Assembly (NCBI RefSeq): GCF_958298935.1
Contig: NC_084940.1
Coordinates: forward strand, 18,967,146-19,031,145
Origin: Phragmites australis
Taxonomy: Eukaryota; Streptophyta; Magnoliopsida; Poales; Poaceae
Direction of reading: 5' to 3'
DNA: 64,000 nt
Part shown: positions 1 to 11,545 of the stretch, piece after piece
Layout of the letters: every line of letters begins with the position of its first letter
How positions within the stretch are numbered: position 1 is the stretch's first letter
Translations under genes and position numbers: made by a program
Notes under the pieces: generated by a model
Seen by the model: only the letters and a program-made list of their open reading frames with translations
Told to the model about the DNA's origin: nothing
Database searches by the model: none

Positions 1-2992
1 CAAGAAGGAAAAGAAGTGGAATACATTGCAAAAGTATCACCAATGGCTAGAGGAATAGTCAAACAAGTTGATGGAACCCCAATGGAGAGCATTCTAGTTA
101 TTCGCGAATACCGGATGTTTTTCTAGAAGAATTGCCAGGTACGCCACATGACTGTGACATTGAGTTTGTTATTGAACTAGTACCTGGTATATCTCCTATA
201 TCTAAAAGGCCGTATAGAATGGCTGCTAGTCAGCTAGCGGAACCTAAGGAACAATTGCAAGAGTTGTTAGACAAAGGTTGTATCCGACCTAGTTCGTCAC
301 CATGGGGTGCACAAGTGATTTTCGTACCCAAGAAGGATGGTATCCAAAGGATGTGTATAGATTATTGCGCCTTGAATGAGGTGACCATCAAGAATAAATA
401 CCCTCTTCCCAGGGTCGATGACTTATTTGATCAGCTTAGAGGTGCATGTGTGTTCTCCAAGATCAATCTTCGCTTAGGATATCATCAGTTGAAGATTCGA
501 GTTTCGGACATTCCTAAAACCGCTTTCATCACCCGTTATGGATTATATGAGTATATGATTATATCTTTTGGATTGACCAACACCCCTGCCTACTTCATGT
601 ATCTGATGAACAAGGTGTTCATGGAGTACTTGGATAAGTTTGTAGTAGTCTTTATTGACGACATCCTAGTTTTCTCAAGGAATAAAGAGGAACATGCAGA
701 ACATCTGAGATTGGTTCTACAGAAGCTTAGGGATAATCAGTTGTATGCTAAGTTGAGAAAATGTGAGTTCTGGCTAGATCAAGTTTCTTTTCTCGGTCAT
801 ATCATCTCCACGGGAGGAATAGCAGTTGACCCAAGAAATGTTGAAGATGTTTTGAATTGGAAGTCTCCCCAGAATGTCTCCGAGATCCATAGTTTTCTTG
901 GATTGGCAGGTTACTACTGTCGATTCATAGAAGGTTTCTCCAAAATTGCAAAGCCAATCACAAAATTACTTGAGAAAGGACAAACATTTAAATGGACCCC
1001 TGCTTGTGAGGCAAGTTTTGAAGAGTTGAAGGAAAAACTAACATCTGCACCAGTACTAGTCTTGCCAGATACATAGAAGCCATTCTCCATTTATTGTGAT
1101 GCCTCTCGTCAAGGATTAGGATGTGTGCTAATGCAAGAAGGCCATGTTGTGGCCTATGCATCAAGGCAATTGAAGAAGCATGAGGAACACTACCCAACAC
1201 ATGAGTTAGAGTTAGCCACCGTGGTACACGCACTCAAGATACGGAGACACTTTTTGATTGGAAAAAGGTGTGAGATATATTCGGATCATAAGAGTTTGAA
1301 GTATATCTTTACTTAGCCAGATCTCAACCTCAGACAGCAAAGATGGTTAGAGCTTATCAAGGATTATAATTTAGGAATTAACTATCATCCCAGAAAGATG
1401 AATGTAGTTGTCGATGCTTTGAGTAGAAAGACTTATCTCAGAATAATGTCCATACAAGACAGACGACCCGAGCTATGCAAAGATTTTGAGAGACTTAATC
1501 TCAGTTCGGTAAACAGCGCAGAAGTTGTGGTATTGGAAGTCGATTCAACATTGGAACAAGAGATTCGTAAAGGACAACTTGAGGATGAGAAGATTATGGA
1601 AATCAGGCAGCATATTAAGGAGGGTAAAGCCCTAGGTTTTACCGAGGATCAGAATGGAACTGTGTGGTTTGGGAAACGCATCTGTGTTCCGGATATCGAA
1701 TCTATCAAGTAAACTATACTTCGAGAAGCGCATGAGTCTGCGTATTCTATTCACCCCCAGAGCACGAAAATGTATCAAGATCTGAAGGATCGATATTGGT
1801 GGTATGGAATGAAGAGAGAAATTGCAGAATATGTAGCAAAATGTGATATATGTCAGAGAGTCAAAGCTGAACATCAGAGACCCGCAAGGTTGCTTCAACC
1901 CTTGAAAATACCAGAGTGGAAATGGGAAGAAATCATTATGGATTTTATTGTTGGATTTCCCAAACTCAATATGGATATGATTCTATTTGGGTGATAGTGG
2001 ATCGTTTGACAAAGACTGCTCATTTCATCCCAGTTAAGACCACCTACATAGGACCTAGATTTGCTGAGCTGTATAGTGCCAGAATTGTGTGTTTACATGG
2101 AGTACCCAAGAGGATAGTGTCTGATAGAGGAAGCCAGTTCACCTCCAGGTTTTGGTAAAAACTGCATGAGTCATTGGATACCCGGTTAAACTTCAGTTCA
2201 ACATATCACCCACAGACCTATGGTCAAACCGAGAGAGTAAATAAAATTTTGGAAGATATGTTAAGAGCTTGTGCCTTAAAAAATAAGACTAGTTGGGATA
2301 AAAATCTTCCCTATGCAGAGTTCTCCTACAACAATAGTTATCAGACTAGTTTGAAGATGTCACCGTTTGAAGCGTTGTATGGAAGAAAATGTAGGACACC
2401 ATTATAATGGAATGAGACCGGTGAAAGTCAAGTGTTTGGCCCAAAAATTTTGAGAGAGCTAGAAAAGCAAGTTCAGCATATCAGGGAAAATATGAGAACA
2501 GCCCAGACACGACAGAAAAGTTATGCTGATCATCGACGTCGTGAGTTGACTTTTGAAGTAGGTAATTTAATATACTTTCGGGTTTCACCGATCAGAGGTT
2601 TTCGCAGATTTAAAGTCAAAGGAAAACTTGCACCTAGATTTATCGGACCTTTTAAGGTGTTGGAATGATGGGGAGAAGTAGCGTATCAATTGGAGCTACC
2701 GCCTCAGTTGGCGGATGTTCACGATGTCTTTCACATATCTCAGCTAAAGAAATGCCTACGAGTGCCTAAAGAGCAAATGCCCCTAGAGGAAGTAGAAGTT
2801 GGAGACGATCTCACCTACATGGAGTATCCCATCAAAATTCTAGAGACGTCAGAGAGAATCATCAGGAATCGAAGGATCCGTATGTGCAAAGTGCAGTGGA
2901 GACATTATTCCGAAGAAGAAGCAACCTCGGAAAGAGAATCAGATCTGGAAGTCGAGTTTCCGCAGCTCTTCTTTGATCCTTCTGAATCTTGA
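1..2992 (+). pseudogene. Tekay-type Ty3/gypsy pol (RT-RNase H-integrase-chromodomain), decayed
   Basis: The 3' part of a gypsy polyprotein whose protease and gag lie left of the window. Visible in order: the protease-RT linker (1-130), RT (about 180-800) with FIDD at 651-662, RNase H with YCDAS after 1090, integrase HHCC zinc finger around 1740-1870 (CDICQR), the DDE core (MDFIVGF, SDRGSQF, GQTERVN), and a C-terminal chromodomain-like tail (VQWRHYSEEEATSE, PQLF) that is typical of the chromovirus Tekay clade. It is broken by a frameshift near 110, another near 1960-1990, and in-frame stops at 1074, 1314, 1710, 2156, 2405 and 2666. The stop at 1314 is TAG where the family normally has Gln (CAG), a C-to-T change. 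In RT motif A the usual catalytic Asp is Asn (KINLR, codon 465-467). Both facts mean no active enzyme. It is followed at once by a polypurine tract and the 3' LTR. Confidence 0.93.
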
Positions 2993-3008
2993 GGGCGAGA
3001 TTCATATT

Positions 3009-3022
3009 AAGAGGGGTAGGTT
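3009..3022 (+). other. Polypurine tract of the Tekay-type element
   Basis: The purine-rich AAGAGGGGTAGGTT lies directly before the LTR start TGTAACACC and 17 bp after the pol stop. It would prime plus-strand DNA synthesis. The reverse element at 15592-15610 has a related tract in the same place, with the same upstream GAGATTC..TTAAG context. Confidence 0.8.
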
Positions 3023-6000
3023 TGTAACACCCTGGTTTTTAATTTTCCAATTTTTTTTAGAATTTTTATTAGGGTTTAAATCATCAAATTAGGGTAAAAC
3101 CTATTTTCAAAAAAAAATTAATTTTTTCTTAGGTTATATTTTTGGTGTTGCATTCATGCTGGAGTAGATGCATTAGAGTTTTATGTGTGGAAATGAATTT
3201 TTGAAAACCTCGAGGCGTGTCGTTTAATTTAGAAAAAGATTTGAAAAGTTTCCTTTAAAAGAAAATCTAATTTTCCTCCTGGGCCAAATCATTTCTCCTT
3301 TCTCTTTTTCCCCACTTTTCCTGGCAGCCCATCTCCTTTTCTCTCATGTGCTGAGCCCACTGCTCACTTCTTGCCCCCCCCCCTCGCCTTCCCGCCTAGG
3401 CTGCCGCTTAGTAGCCAAATCGCGGGCCATGCCTCCTCGCCAGGGCCGGCCGAAGGCCAAGCCCGGCAATCTCACACAAAGGCGCCGCTGGCAGGTAGGG
3501 CCCGCTTGTCGGTCGTCGTCTCAGACCCGAGCTCGGGCATTAGCCGATTACACATCTCGCCCGACGCATCGCCGCCTCTCGACTGAATCCAAAAAAACCC
3601 CAACTGAATTCATTAGCCCACGTGTACCTCTGCCTATATAAGTGCGTGCCCCCTACTCTCTTTTCCATCTGTTCCGCACACGCAATTCCCCCACCGCCAC
3701 CATTGTTGCTCTCGGTCGAGCTCGCTGACTACTGCGTCCGCCGCATCCGAGCGCAAATTCGGAACCATGTGCTCGCCAGGAGCCGACTTCGCCACTCCTC
3801 ATCGCGTCCCGGCCACCGGAGCTCCGTCCCCGACACGCAACAGTGCGCCGCCACCACCCCTCTCGACGTCGACCACCTTCTCGGACCGTGCCACGCTCTG
3901 TAAGGCCTCAAACGGAAAGACCTCACTCTCCTGAGTATTTTGTGCCGCTCGCCATCGTCATCTATGCTCAACGACGAGGTTTTCGCCTCTCTCTAGCAAG
4001 CCCGCCGCAACGGATTCCCTCCCACAGCCGAGTCCGCTCCGCAGCCGACTGGTTAAACTGTCCCTAGATTCTCAGCAGTCGGATCCGAGTTATGTCACAC
4101 TCGGTTTTAAGACCAAAACCAGATGTAAACTATATGTATGCCAGGATCAGTTTATTCATACATATAGCGACTTCATTAGTGCGTAACAGACACAGTGCTT
4201 CTTATTACAACGCTAATTATTACAAAATGACCACACACGGGTCTAAAGAAAATACACCACAGCGGAAAAGAACGGCGCAGCTCCAAGCCAACAGGCAGCC
4301 GACCGGGAGTTCCACAAGCCTAGAACTCAGCATCATCTTCAGGGAAGTTATCCTCAGGGAATTCTTCAAAAGTTTCACCTTCTGAAACAGCAAGCGTGAG
4401 TATTTCCAATACTCAACAAGTGGGGGAAAATTTAATTTAATATGGTGGCTTGAAACAAGGTTTCCTATTCTCTAGGGTTTCATTTGCATAAAAGCCAATT
4501 TTATCCCTGAACTATGGAAAAGAAAATTTTATTTTAAATAGGAAAAGATGTACAAAAGATTTTCTTTAACCTCCGAGAATTCAACGATTTCTCAACCAAG
4601 AAAGACAACCACCCGACTAATCATGTGAGGGTCCATGCTGCTCATAACCGTGAGCACGGCTGAATATTCAGTTTGACACTCTGCAGAGTTTGCACACTTT
4701 ACCCACGAGTCGTGATCTTCTGTATTGCCGGTACCTGCTGGTACCTTACACACTTCCAGGGTGTGCGTCAAGAGATCACTACGAGGCTTTTCCAAAGAGT
4801 CTCCCAGTACGCACTTGCCCACTGAGGTTTCACCGCCGTACATAAGTGGAGTAACCCTCCACCCCAGAAGCCCCCTCTTGTGCCAAGTAGAATCGGGAAG
4901 TAACCCTTCCTTATCTACACATCCAATTGGCTCATACAACACTGGGAGAACATCTAATTACTAGGCCAAGCCGTACCATATTGGTCTCATGGTTGTTCCA
5001 TTTGCCATGGATGGTCGCTCCACGAACCAGTCCTTAAAATGGTCTGGGCAAGACCGCCAATAACCCCATAAGGGTAGATTACCAAACATTTCTAAACAAC
5101 CAACCATGCCGGGAAAAATAGCCCTTTCTTGCCCAAAATCCCAATTATCTTTGTTGTTAACTCCCTTAACAACATCAGTTTTCATGACATACTTGCTATA
5201 TCAACTTTTAGTTCATAACTCATGATTCATCACCTACACGCTACATGTTCATCTAAAAGCATGGCTAAGCATAAACATGATGTTATTTTTAGGATAAAAT
5301 ATCTACAACTAACACTAGTATTTGCTATACTACCTATTTTGTAAAACAGCATGCATATTGGATAAAGACTATTTTTATATAAAATTTGGGTTTGGAACAT
5401 GGTCAAGACACTTGCCTTCATCGAAGTGATGCATAGGTCCTTCAAAATCTTCTTCCTGAAAGTTTCCGAACTCCTGGACTGAATCGTCTACACGAGCACA
5501 CAATCAAACATGAGAACAGTACACCAAATAGACCTAAAACTTGGGAAAACCCCTATAAACAGAATCTATAAGTCGCTACAAGAATATGAGCGCAAAGATC
5601 ATCTAAATCGGAGCTACGAGCAAAAAGTTGTGAGCGTTTGAAATTCCAGGGGTGTTTCTGCAAATTTTCCTTATTATCAGAGAAAACCCGAATTATTTTT
5701 ATACTGGAAATTGGATTTATGATGTCATAAAGCAAAACAGATTTATTTCTCAAAACAAAATCATATGGAATAAGTCTACGGGACCAGGGACCACGGCCTG
5801 GAAGGCTGGTCCACGCCTATGGTGCACCGGATTTCAAAGGGGTATGCACCAAATAATCTGGGCCATTGGATTTGATCGGGCAGCCGAGATTGAAGGGGGC
5901 TTGGCCGGCGGCACAGGCACACGCGAGCGGCAATCGGCGGTAGCGGGGATCGCCGGACCTTCACTGGAATGGCGCAAACGAGCACGGACCTCGGCAGGGA

Positions 6001-9000
6001 ATGGCGTAAAAGATAGAGGAGGCGAAGGGGAGTCTTACGGAGGGCTTCTTGCCGGTGGAGAGGATCCGAAGGTGGCTGGCGGCGAAGAACGGCGGTCGGC
6101 AACCTCGGAGCTCGGTGCGGCGGCGCTGCGGTGATGGGGAGAAGCCAAGGAATGTCGGGAGACTTCACCGAAGGCCCTGCGACGCCCAAGAGCAAGAGCC
6201 AGGGTCAAAAGAGGGCTCAGACAAGAAGAACAAGGGTGGCAGTGAGCTCTCACCGGCGGCAGGGAAGAAGACCGGTGTCGGGGCAGATTCCGTGTGGGAG
6301 AGAAAGAGGAGAAGGGTGGACGGGGTGCTCGAAAGGATGGAGAACTTGGTGGCACGGATTTTAAAGAAGGGAAGGGAGAGAGAGGGAGCTGCATGGCCGG
6401 TCGAACCTTTAATGCTGGAGCTACTCCGTGCGGCTGGAAATGGCATTGGGCGGCTATTTCACAAAATTGATGAGGGGGAAATGGAGGGGAAGAGCATGCG
6501 CATGCGACGGTTTGGTGCTCGGGCGGGGAGATGAGCGGGGCGGCTCCAATTGAAACGGCGGCGGCAGTGGCGTTAATCAGGCAGGTGGGCGAGCGGAGGT
6601 GGGAGAAGGGGAACCGATCAGGCGGCGGCTCGGCTCGCGGCTCGGTGGGCCCCACGCGGCAGTGAGAGCGGGGGCGACAGGCTGGCTGGAGAGGTCGGCT
6701 CAGCGGGCGCTCGGCCGGCTTGGGCTGGCGCTGAGAGGAAGGCCGGCCCACGCGGGAGGGGAAAGAAGGGAGGGGAGGAGGGGAAACTGGGGCGGGAAGA
6801 GAATTCGGCCCAAGCACAATTTCTTAATTTCCAAAGCCTTTTCCATTTGAATTTTCAACATATTTCAAAATGAGGTACTAAAGCGGCGATATTTAGCAAA
6901 ATTTACAAACTTTTTTCCACCCAATAAAACCTTATTGCATCTAAACGGCATGAATGCAATCAAACAATTTTTTCTAGGCCAAGTTAAATTTAGAAATTAA
7001 TTTCTTATTGAGCTAAGTTGCAACACCTGATTAATTTATAGCAAAATTTTAAATTATTATAAATATTGAATTTTTGGGTGTTACAAGTTAGATGGTCACG
7101 ATTAGATCCAAAATACCCCTTCGCCTGAGCCAATCACGTGTTGCCATGTGGCCTATTTAATCCAGTCAGCTGCCCAGAGCTTTGTCATTATCCACATCGG
7201 CACGTCATCCAAATCGCTGACGTGTCTGCTACGTCAGCAAGCCCTTTATCCGGTCATTATTCCTAATTCTTCTAATTCAACAAAAAGGTCAATTTTGCAA
7301 TAAAGCCCCTGCACCTTTCTGAATTTACCAAAAGCCCTGTATTTTTACAGTTTAGACCCTAAACTTCTCTATAATTACAAAAGTGCCTATCTTTTTACAC
7401 TTAGGTCCCTGAACCTTTATAAAATTACTTTTAGGTCCCTCTATTTTTACAAAAAGACCCCTAACCTTTCTATTTTATCCAAAATAGGTCCTTTTTTTCA
7501 GAATAACCCTAAAACTTGTTTTTAACCTATGTTTCTCATTCTACCTCCGATTTAGGCGATTTTCACGCTCCCGCGTTCGTAGCAGCGTGTACTATTGTTT
7601 AGTACCTTTTTTTCAAATGTTAGCTACTGTTGGTGTAATGTTCTTACTTAGTTTTGTTGTGTGTTTTTTCGATTGTTTTGAGAGCAGACGAGGAGCAGTT
7701 CGAGAATCTCCAGAACCAAGTATTTGAAGAGTCTGAGCAGCAAGTTGGAAGAGGCAAGTTTCCTTGAACATTTTGATCCCAGTTTTTAATGTGTTCTTTA
7801 CTTCAAACATGCATGCTGTTAACTCTGAATCCTATGTACTTATAGTATCCTGCTCCATGTAATTCCTTGTTGCCTAGTTGTTAGCAATGGATATGATGCG
7901 TAGTTATGCTTAGCTTTACACAAGGGGATGGAAGGGTTAATGGTTTAACATGACTAATGAACTATGCAACCATGAGTTGGGAATACTAGTGATGGTATAG
8001 CAACATGGAACCTTAGGCCTCGAGCAAAGTAGTGTTGTTGAGGTTGATGGTTATGTTGTTGGCTCAATGTTTGCTCAAGCAACCTAAGTAACGACCGGTT
8101 CGTGGAGCGACAACCCAAGAAATATCATACCAACCACAAGACTTGGTATGGGACAGGCCTAGCCTATTAATTAGTGGATCCCAGTTTTGTGCGTGCCAAA
8201 CGGAAGAGTGGATGTATGGGGACGGCAAAGGCCCGAACCATTTGGTTAGTGGTATGGGATGGGTAGTGGAAGGGAAGAGTGAAAACTTCTTGGAGACTAC
8301 AAGGCGCAAAAGGGGGCTTCTAGGTGGTGTGAATGCCGCTTTGATGGCAGTGAAAAATAGTGGGCATGCACATAGTTGGATGAAACTTTGTAACAGCTTT
8401 GTAGTGACTTTTCGGGCGACACACCATTGGCGTGTGTTAAGTGTTTCGCGGACACGGTAACAAGGAAATTCACAATTCATGGGGAAAGCTAGACAACCTC
8501 TGCAGAGTGTAAAATGTGATATATCAACCATGCTCATGGATATGAGAGACTTGGATCCTCACATGATTAGTTGGATGGGTTTGGTTGGTTTGGGAACCTG
8601 ATGTGGGATTCAGGTGGTTGGGAAACATGTGGAGATGTTTCTAGGAGTTGGAAGCCTACAGATGATTCACCTAGTCAAATAGGATGCTTTTATAATTCTT
8701 CGTTAGCATAGTTGGCTTTTATGCAAATTTAAATTGTTACAGCTTGTTTCTTTGTTTAAGCTTGCATAGCATTTTATTTTTCCACACTTGCAGAGTACGA
8801 TTTGTACTCATACTTGTTGTTTCCTTCGAAATGTCCTCCAAGCGCTGCTCAGACATTGAAGGAGAAGCAGACTTCTTCGTCAATGAAGATGAAGATTGCT
8901 AGGCTGGTGTTTTCCCCGGTCAATTGCCTGGGGAAGTTGGAGCTTCGCGGTGTTTAGTTTGTGTGCTTTTGTTTAAGACTTTTAGGTCTTTCTATTTCTA

Positions 9001-9130
9001 TTCAAGTTAAACGTTGTAATAAGGACACTGTGTGTGATATACTGATGAAGTCGCTGTATGTATGAAACTTGATCCTAGCATACATGTGGTTTACATCTAG
9101 TTTTGTCACTTTCTAAAACCAGGTGTGACA
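3023..9130 (+). mobile_element. 3' LTR of the Tekay-type element, split by a nested solo LTR
   Basis: The LTR starts TGTAACACCCTGG at 3023 and ends CCAGGTGTGACA at 9130. It is interrupted by another LTR at 4093-7085; removing that and one copy of its 5-bp TSD leaves about 3.1 kb, normal for Tekay-type LTRs. The 3' part (7600-9130) is the reverse complement of much of 4093-5450 in the nested LTR, so the two are related but diverged. The five bases after the LTR are CCTAG; the matching TSD copy would lie outside the window to the left. The following sequence belongs to a Tat element, so this element is probably inserted in it. Confidence 0.88.
4093..7085 (-). mobile_element. Solo LTR, Tekay-type, nested in the previous LTR in opposite orientation
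   Basis: On the plus strand it begins TGTCACACTCGG and ends GGGTGTTACA, the mirror image of the enclosing LTR. It is flanked by a perfect 5-bp TSD, AGTTA at 4088-4092 and 7086-7090, and there is no internal region, so it is a solo LTR left by LTR-LTR recombination. It is about 2.99 kb long. A GC-rich block (about 5880-6800) gives long open frames on both strands, none with recognisable protein features. Confidence 0.93.
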
Positions 9131-9135
9131 CCTAG

Positions 9136-11312
9136 TCTGCGATCAAGCAAGTCACTCAAGCCTTCCATGGTATAGTACCTGGATCTTCGGCCACTCCCAT
9201 CAGCCAGATATCGCTACTTGTTATGTTCGAAAGGATGACAATTTCTGAATAGAAAAAATTATGTTCAATGTGGTCAATTTCAAGATGGCATACAATGACA
9301 TCTTCGGAAGACCTAGTCTTGCCAAGTTCATAGAAGCCACCCACTACGTTTACCAGTGCGTGAAGATCCCGGAACCCGAGGGAGTCATCTCCATCCGAGG
9401 CTACACAAAAGCAGGCTTACTCTATGGGAAATGAAGTTTAGATATGGCCATGCATCATCAACCCAACAAGGAGATGAAGAACTCAAGGCCTAAGGCCATC
9501 TTGAAGTCTCACAGTGAAGTCAAAATGGTTCCTTTGGATCCAACGAAGCCATCCAAGGGCATTCAGATCGGTTCCAAACTAGATCCCTAATAGGAACTCA
9601 CGCTCATTTTTTTCCTCTAGGAAAATGACAATGTGTTCAACTGTCAACTGTCAAACATGCACAGGATCCCCAGCGAAGTCAGAACTGTTCCTTTGGATCC
9701 AACAGAGTCATCCAGTGAAGTCAAAATAGTTCCTTTAGATCAAACTGAGCCATCCAAGACCGTTCAGATCAGTTCCAAACTAGATCCCAAATAGGAATTC
9801 GCGCTCAATACTTTCCTCCGGGCAGACACCAACGTGTTCAACTGTCAACAGTCAAACAAGCCCAGGATCCCCAGGGAAGTGATTAAGCGTAAATTAGCTA
9901 TCTGGCCCAATGCAAAGCTGGTCAAATAGAAACTCTGATGGTTTGCACGTGAAAGAAAAGAAGCTATTAAAGAGAAAATCAAAAGGCTCACCAAGGCAGG
10001 CTTTATTTGAGAAGTGGATTACCCTGAGTGGCTCGCAAACCTTGTTATGGTCAAAAAATCAAACGACAAATGGTGAATGTGTGTTGACTTCACAGATCTC
10101 AACAAATCATGCCCTAAGGATGCTTTTCCGCTACCACAAATATATCAGATAGTTGATTCCATATCTGGCTATGACTATCTAAGCTTTCTTGATGCCTATT
10201 CTAGCTATCACTAAATTAGCATGAATCCAGAAGATGAGGAGAAGACCTCCTTTATTATCCCATTTGAGGTCTATTGCTATGTTAAAATACCCTTCGGATT
10301 GGAAAATGCTGGTGCCACATACCAACGAGAAATGCAGAGAACACTCCATGAGCAGATCGGTCGGAATGTAGAGGCCTATATCGATGATATTGTTGTCAAA
10401 ACCAAAAATAAGGAATATCTCATCTCCGATCTATAAGAAACGTTTAACAACTTGGGCAAGAATTGAGTCATGCTAAACCCAGAGAAGTGCGTATTTGGAG
10501 TCAACGTGGGGAAATTACTTGGATATCTAATGTCTTATCGGGGATTGGAACTCAATACCAAAAAGATCAAAGCCATTAAAAACATGCAACCCCCAAGTCA
10601 CCAAGTCAGTGTGAGAACTTCAAAGACTAACCGGATGCATGGCTGCCCTTAGTCGGTTTATTTCTCGACTCAGAGATCAAGGACTTCCCTTCTTCAAGTT
10701 GTTGAGATAATATGACAAGTTTGAGTGGTCAAAAGAAGCAGATGAGGTATTCAACAATTTAAAGAGGTATCTTTCTTCCCCCCAGTGCTAGTCGCTCCCA
10801 ACCCTAATGAAGATTTACTCTTCTACACTATGGCGGACCACGAGCTATAAGTGGTGTATTCGTGGTGGAAGGGAAGTGCAAGACAAACAAGAGAAAAGCC
10901 AGCGACCGGTGTACTACATCAGTAAAGTGCCCCACGGTCCTAAAGAATGGTACTCGCAAGTGCAGAAGTTGTTACATGCAGTATTGATAGCCTCTCGTAA
11001 GTTATGACATTACTTTCAATCTCATAAGATCATCGTACCAACAATATTCCCATTTGGCGAGATCCAGCACAACAGAGATCCAATTGTGAATGACCGCAAT
11101 CCGCAAGTACCTTGAAGGTCGAGTTATGCCTAAGGATGATGCACTGATTGAGCAAATTTTACATCGATCATCATACCAACAATATTCATCAAAAAGACGC
11201 TCATAGAGTACTCATGAAACACATCTTTCATAAAGCAAGGTAGAGAACTACTAAGAAAATCCATGGAGGGGTGTGTGGAGCTCATGCTTCCTTCCAAATC
11301 TTGGTCGGAAAG
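9136..11312 (+). pseudogene. Tat-lineage gypsy (Tat-A) protease-RT-RNase H, 5' part of pol
   Basis: Protease-like sequence near 9270-9430 (AYNDIFGRPSLAKF and ATHYVYQ) is followed by RT: CVDFTDLNKSCPKDAFPLP near 10080-10130, FLDAYSSYH near 10190, PFGLENAGATYQ near 10290, and the catalytic YIDD at 10377-10388. Decayed RNase H follows to about 11200, then the start of the integrase zinc finger (HGGVCGAHAS near 11260). Stops and frameshifts are frequent; TAA at 10212-10214 replaces the Gln codon normal in this motif, a C-to-T change. The reading stops abruptly at 11312, where a reverse Tat element is inserted, and resumes at 27049. Protein order and motifs fit the Tat (Retand/RIRE2-like) lineage. 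Gag lies beyond the left-hand insertion. Confidence 0.88.
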
Positions 11313-11545
11313 TGTTGGATCAAGAGTTCGTCTTGCACTAGCAAATATGGCGAGAGTTTCTTCTAAGGAGGAGACTCAAGCTTGGAGAAGAAGTTTAAGA
11401 GGAAGGAACACCACGAGTATATTGATGATAGGAAAAATGGATTGATCTGGGGGGAGAATCACAGGTTTGCTGTGATGCGTGCTCTGTGTCTGTTGTGACC
11501 GTCCCCTGCCCAGAGGATCATGGCCTCCTATTTATAGGGCCATGC
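11313..11545 (-). mobile_element. 3' LTR of Tat-B (reverse), truncated
   Basis: The 233 bp starting TGTTGGATC match 26145-26374 closely and in the same orientation, including the TATA region CCTATTTATAGGG. It is therefore the left (3') LTR of the reverse Tat-B element. The five bases outside it, GAAAG at 11308-11312, nearly match AAAAG at 27044-27048 beyond the other LTR (4 of 5). The LTR is broken at CATGC (11541-11545) by a Tekay-type insertion and its remainder is missing. Confidence 0.87.

Noticed and set aside
4592..4942. A 116-codon minus-strand frame with relatives in other LTRs (8143-8460, 12112-12360)
   Set aside because: The similarity between LTRs lies in short DNA blocks and the frame is not kept (lengths and stops differ). 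I report the DNA blocks and make no protein claim.
6035..6817. A 260-codon frame on the minus strand, rich in Pro, Ser and Arg, and several overlapping frames
   Set aside because: It lies in the GC-rich block of a solo LTR. Open frames are equally long on the opposite strand and no protein motif is present.
3023..9130. A DNA transposon with long terminal inverted repeats (TGTAACACC...GGTGTGACA)
   Set aside because: The pieces are two opposite-facing LTRs, the inner one with a 5-bp TSD; the outer one directly follows a pol gene and polypurine tract.
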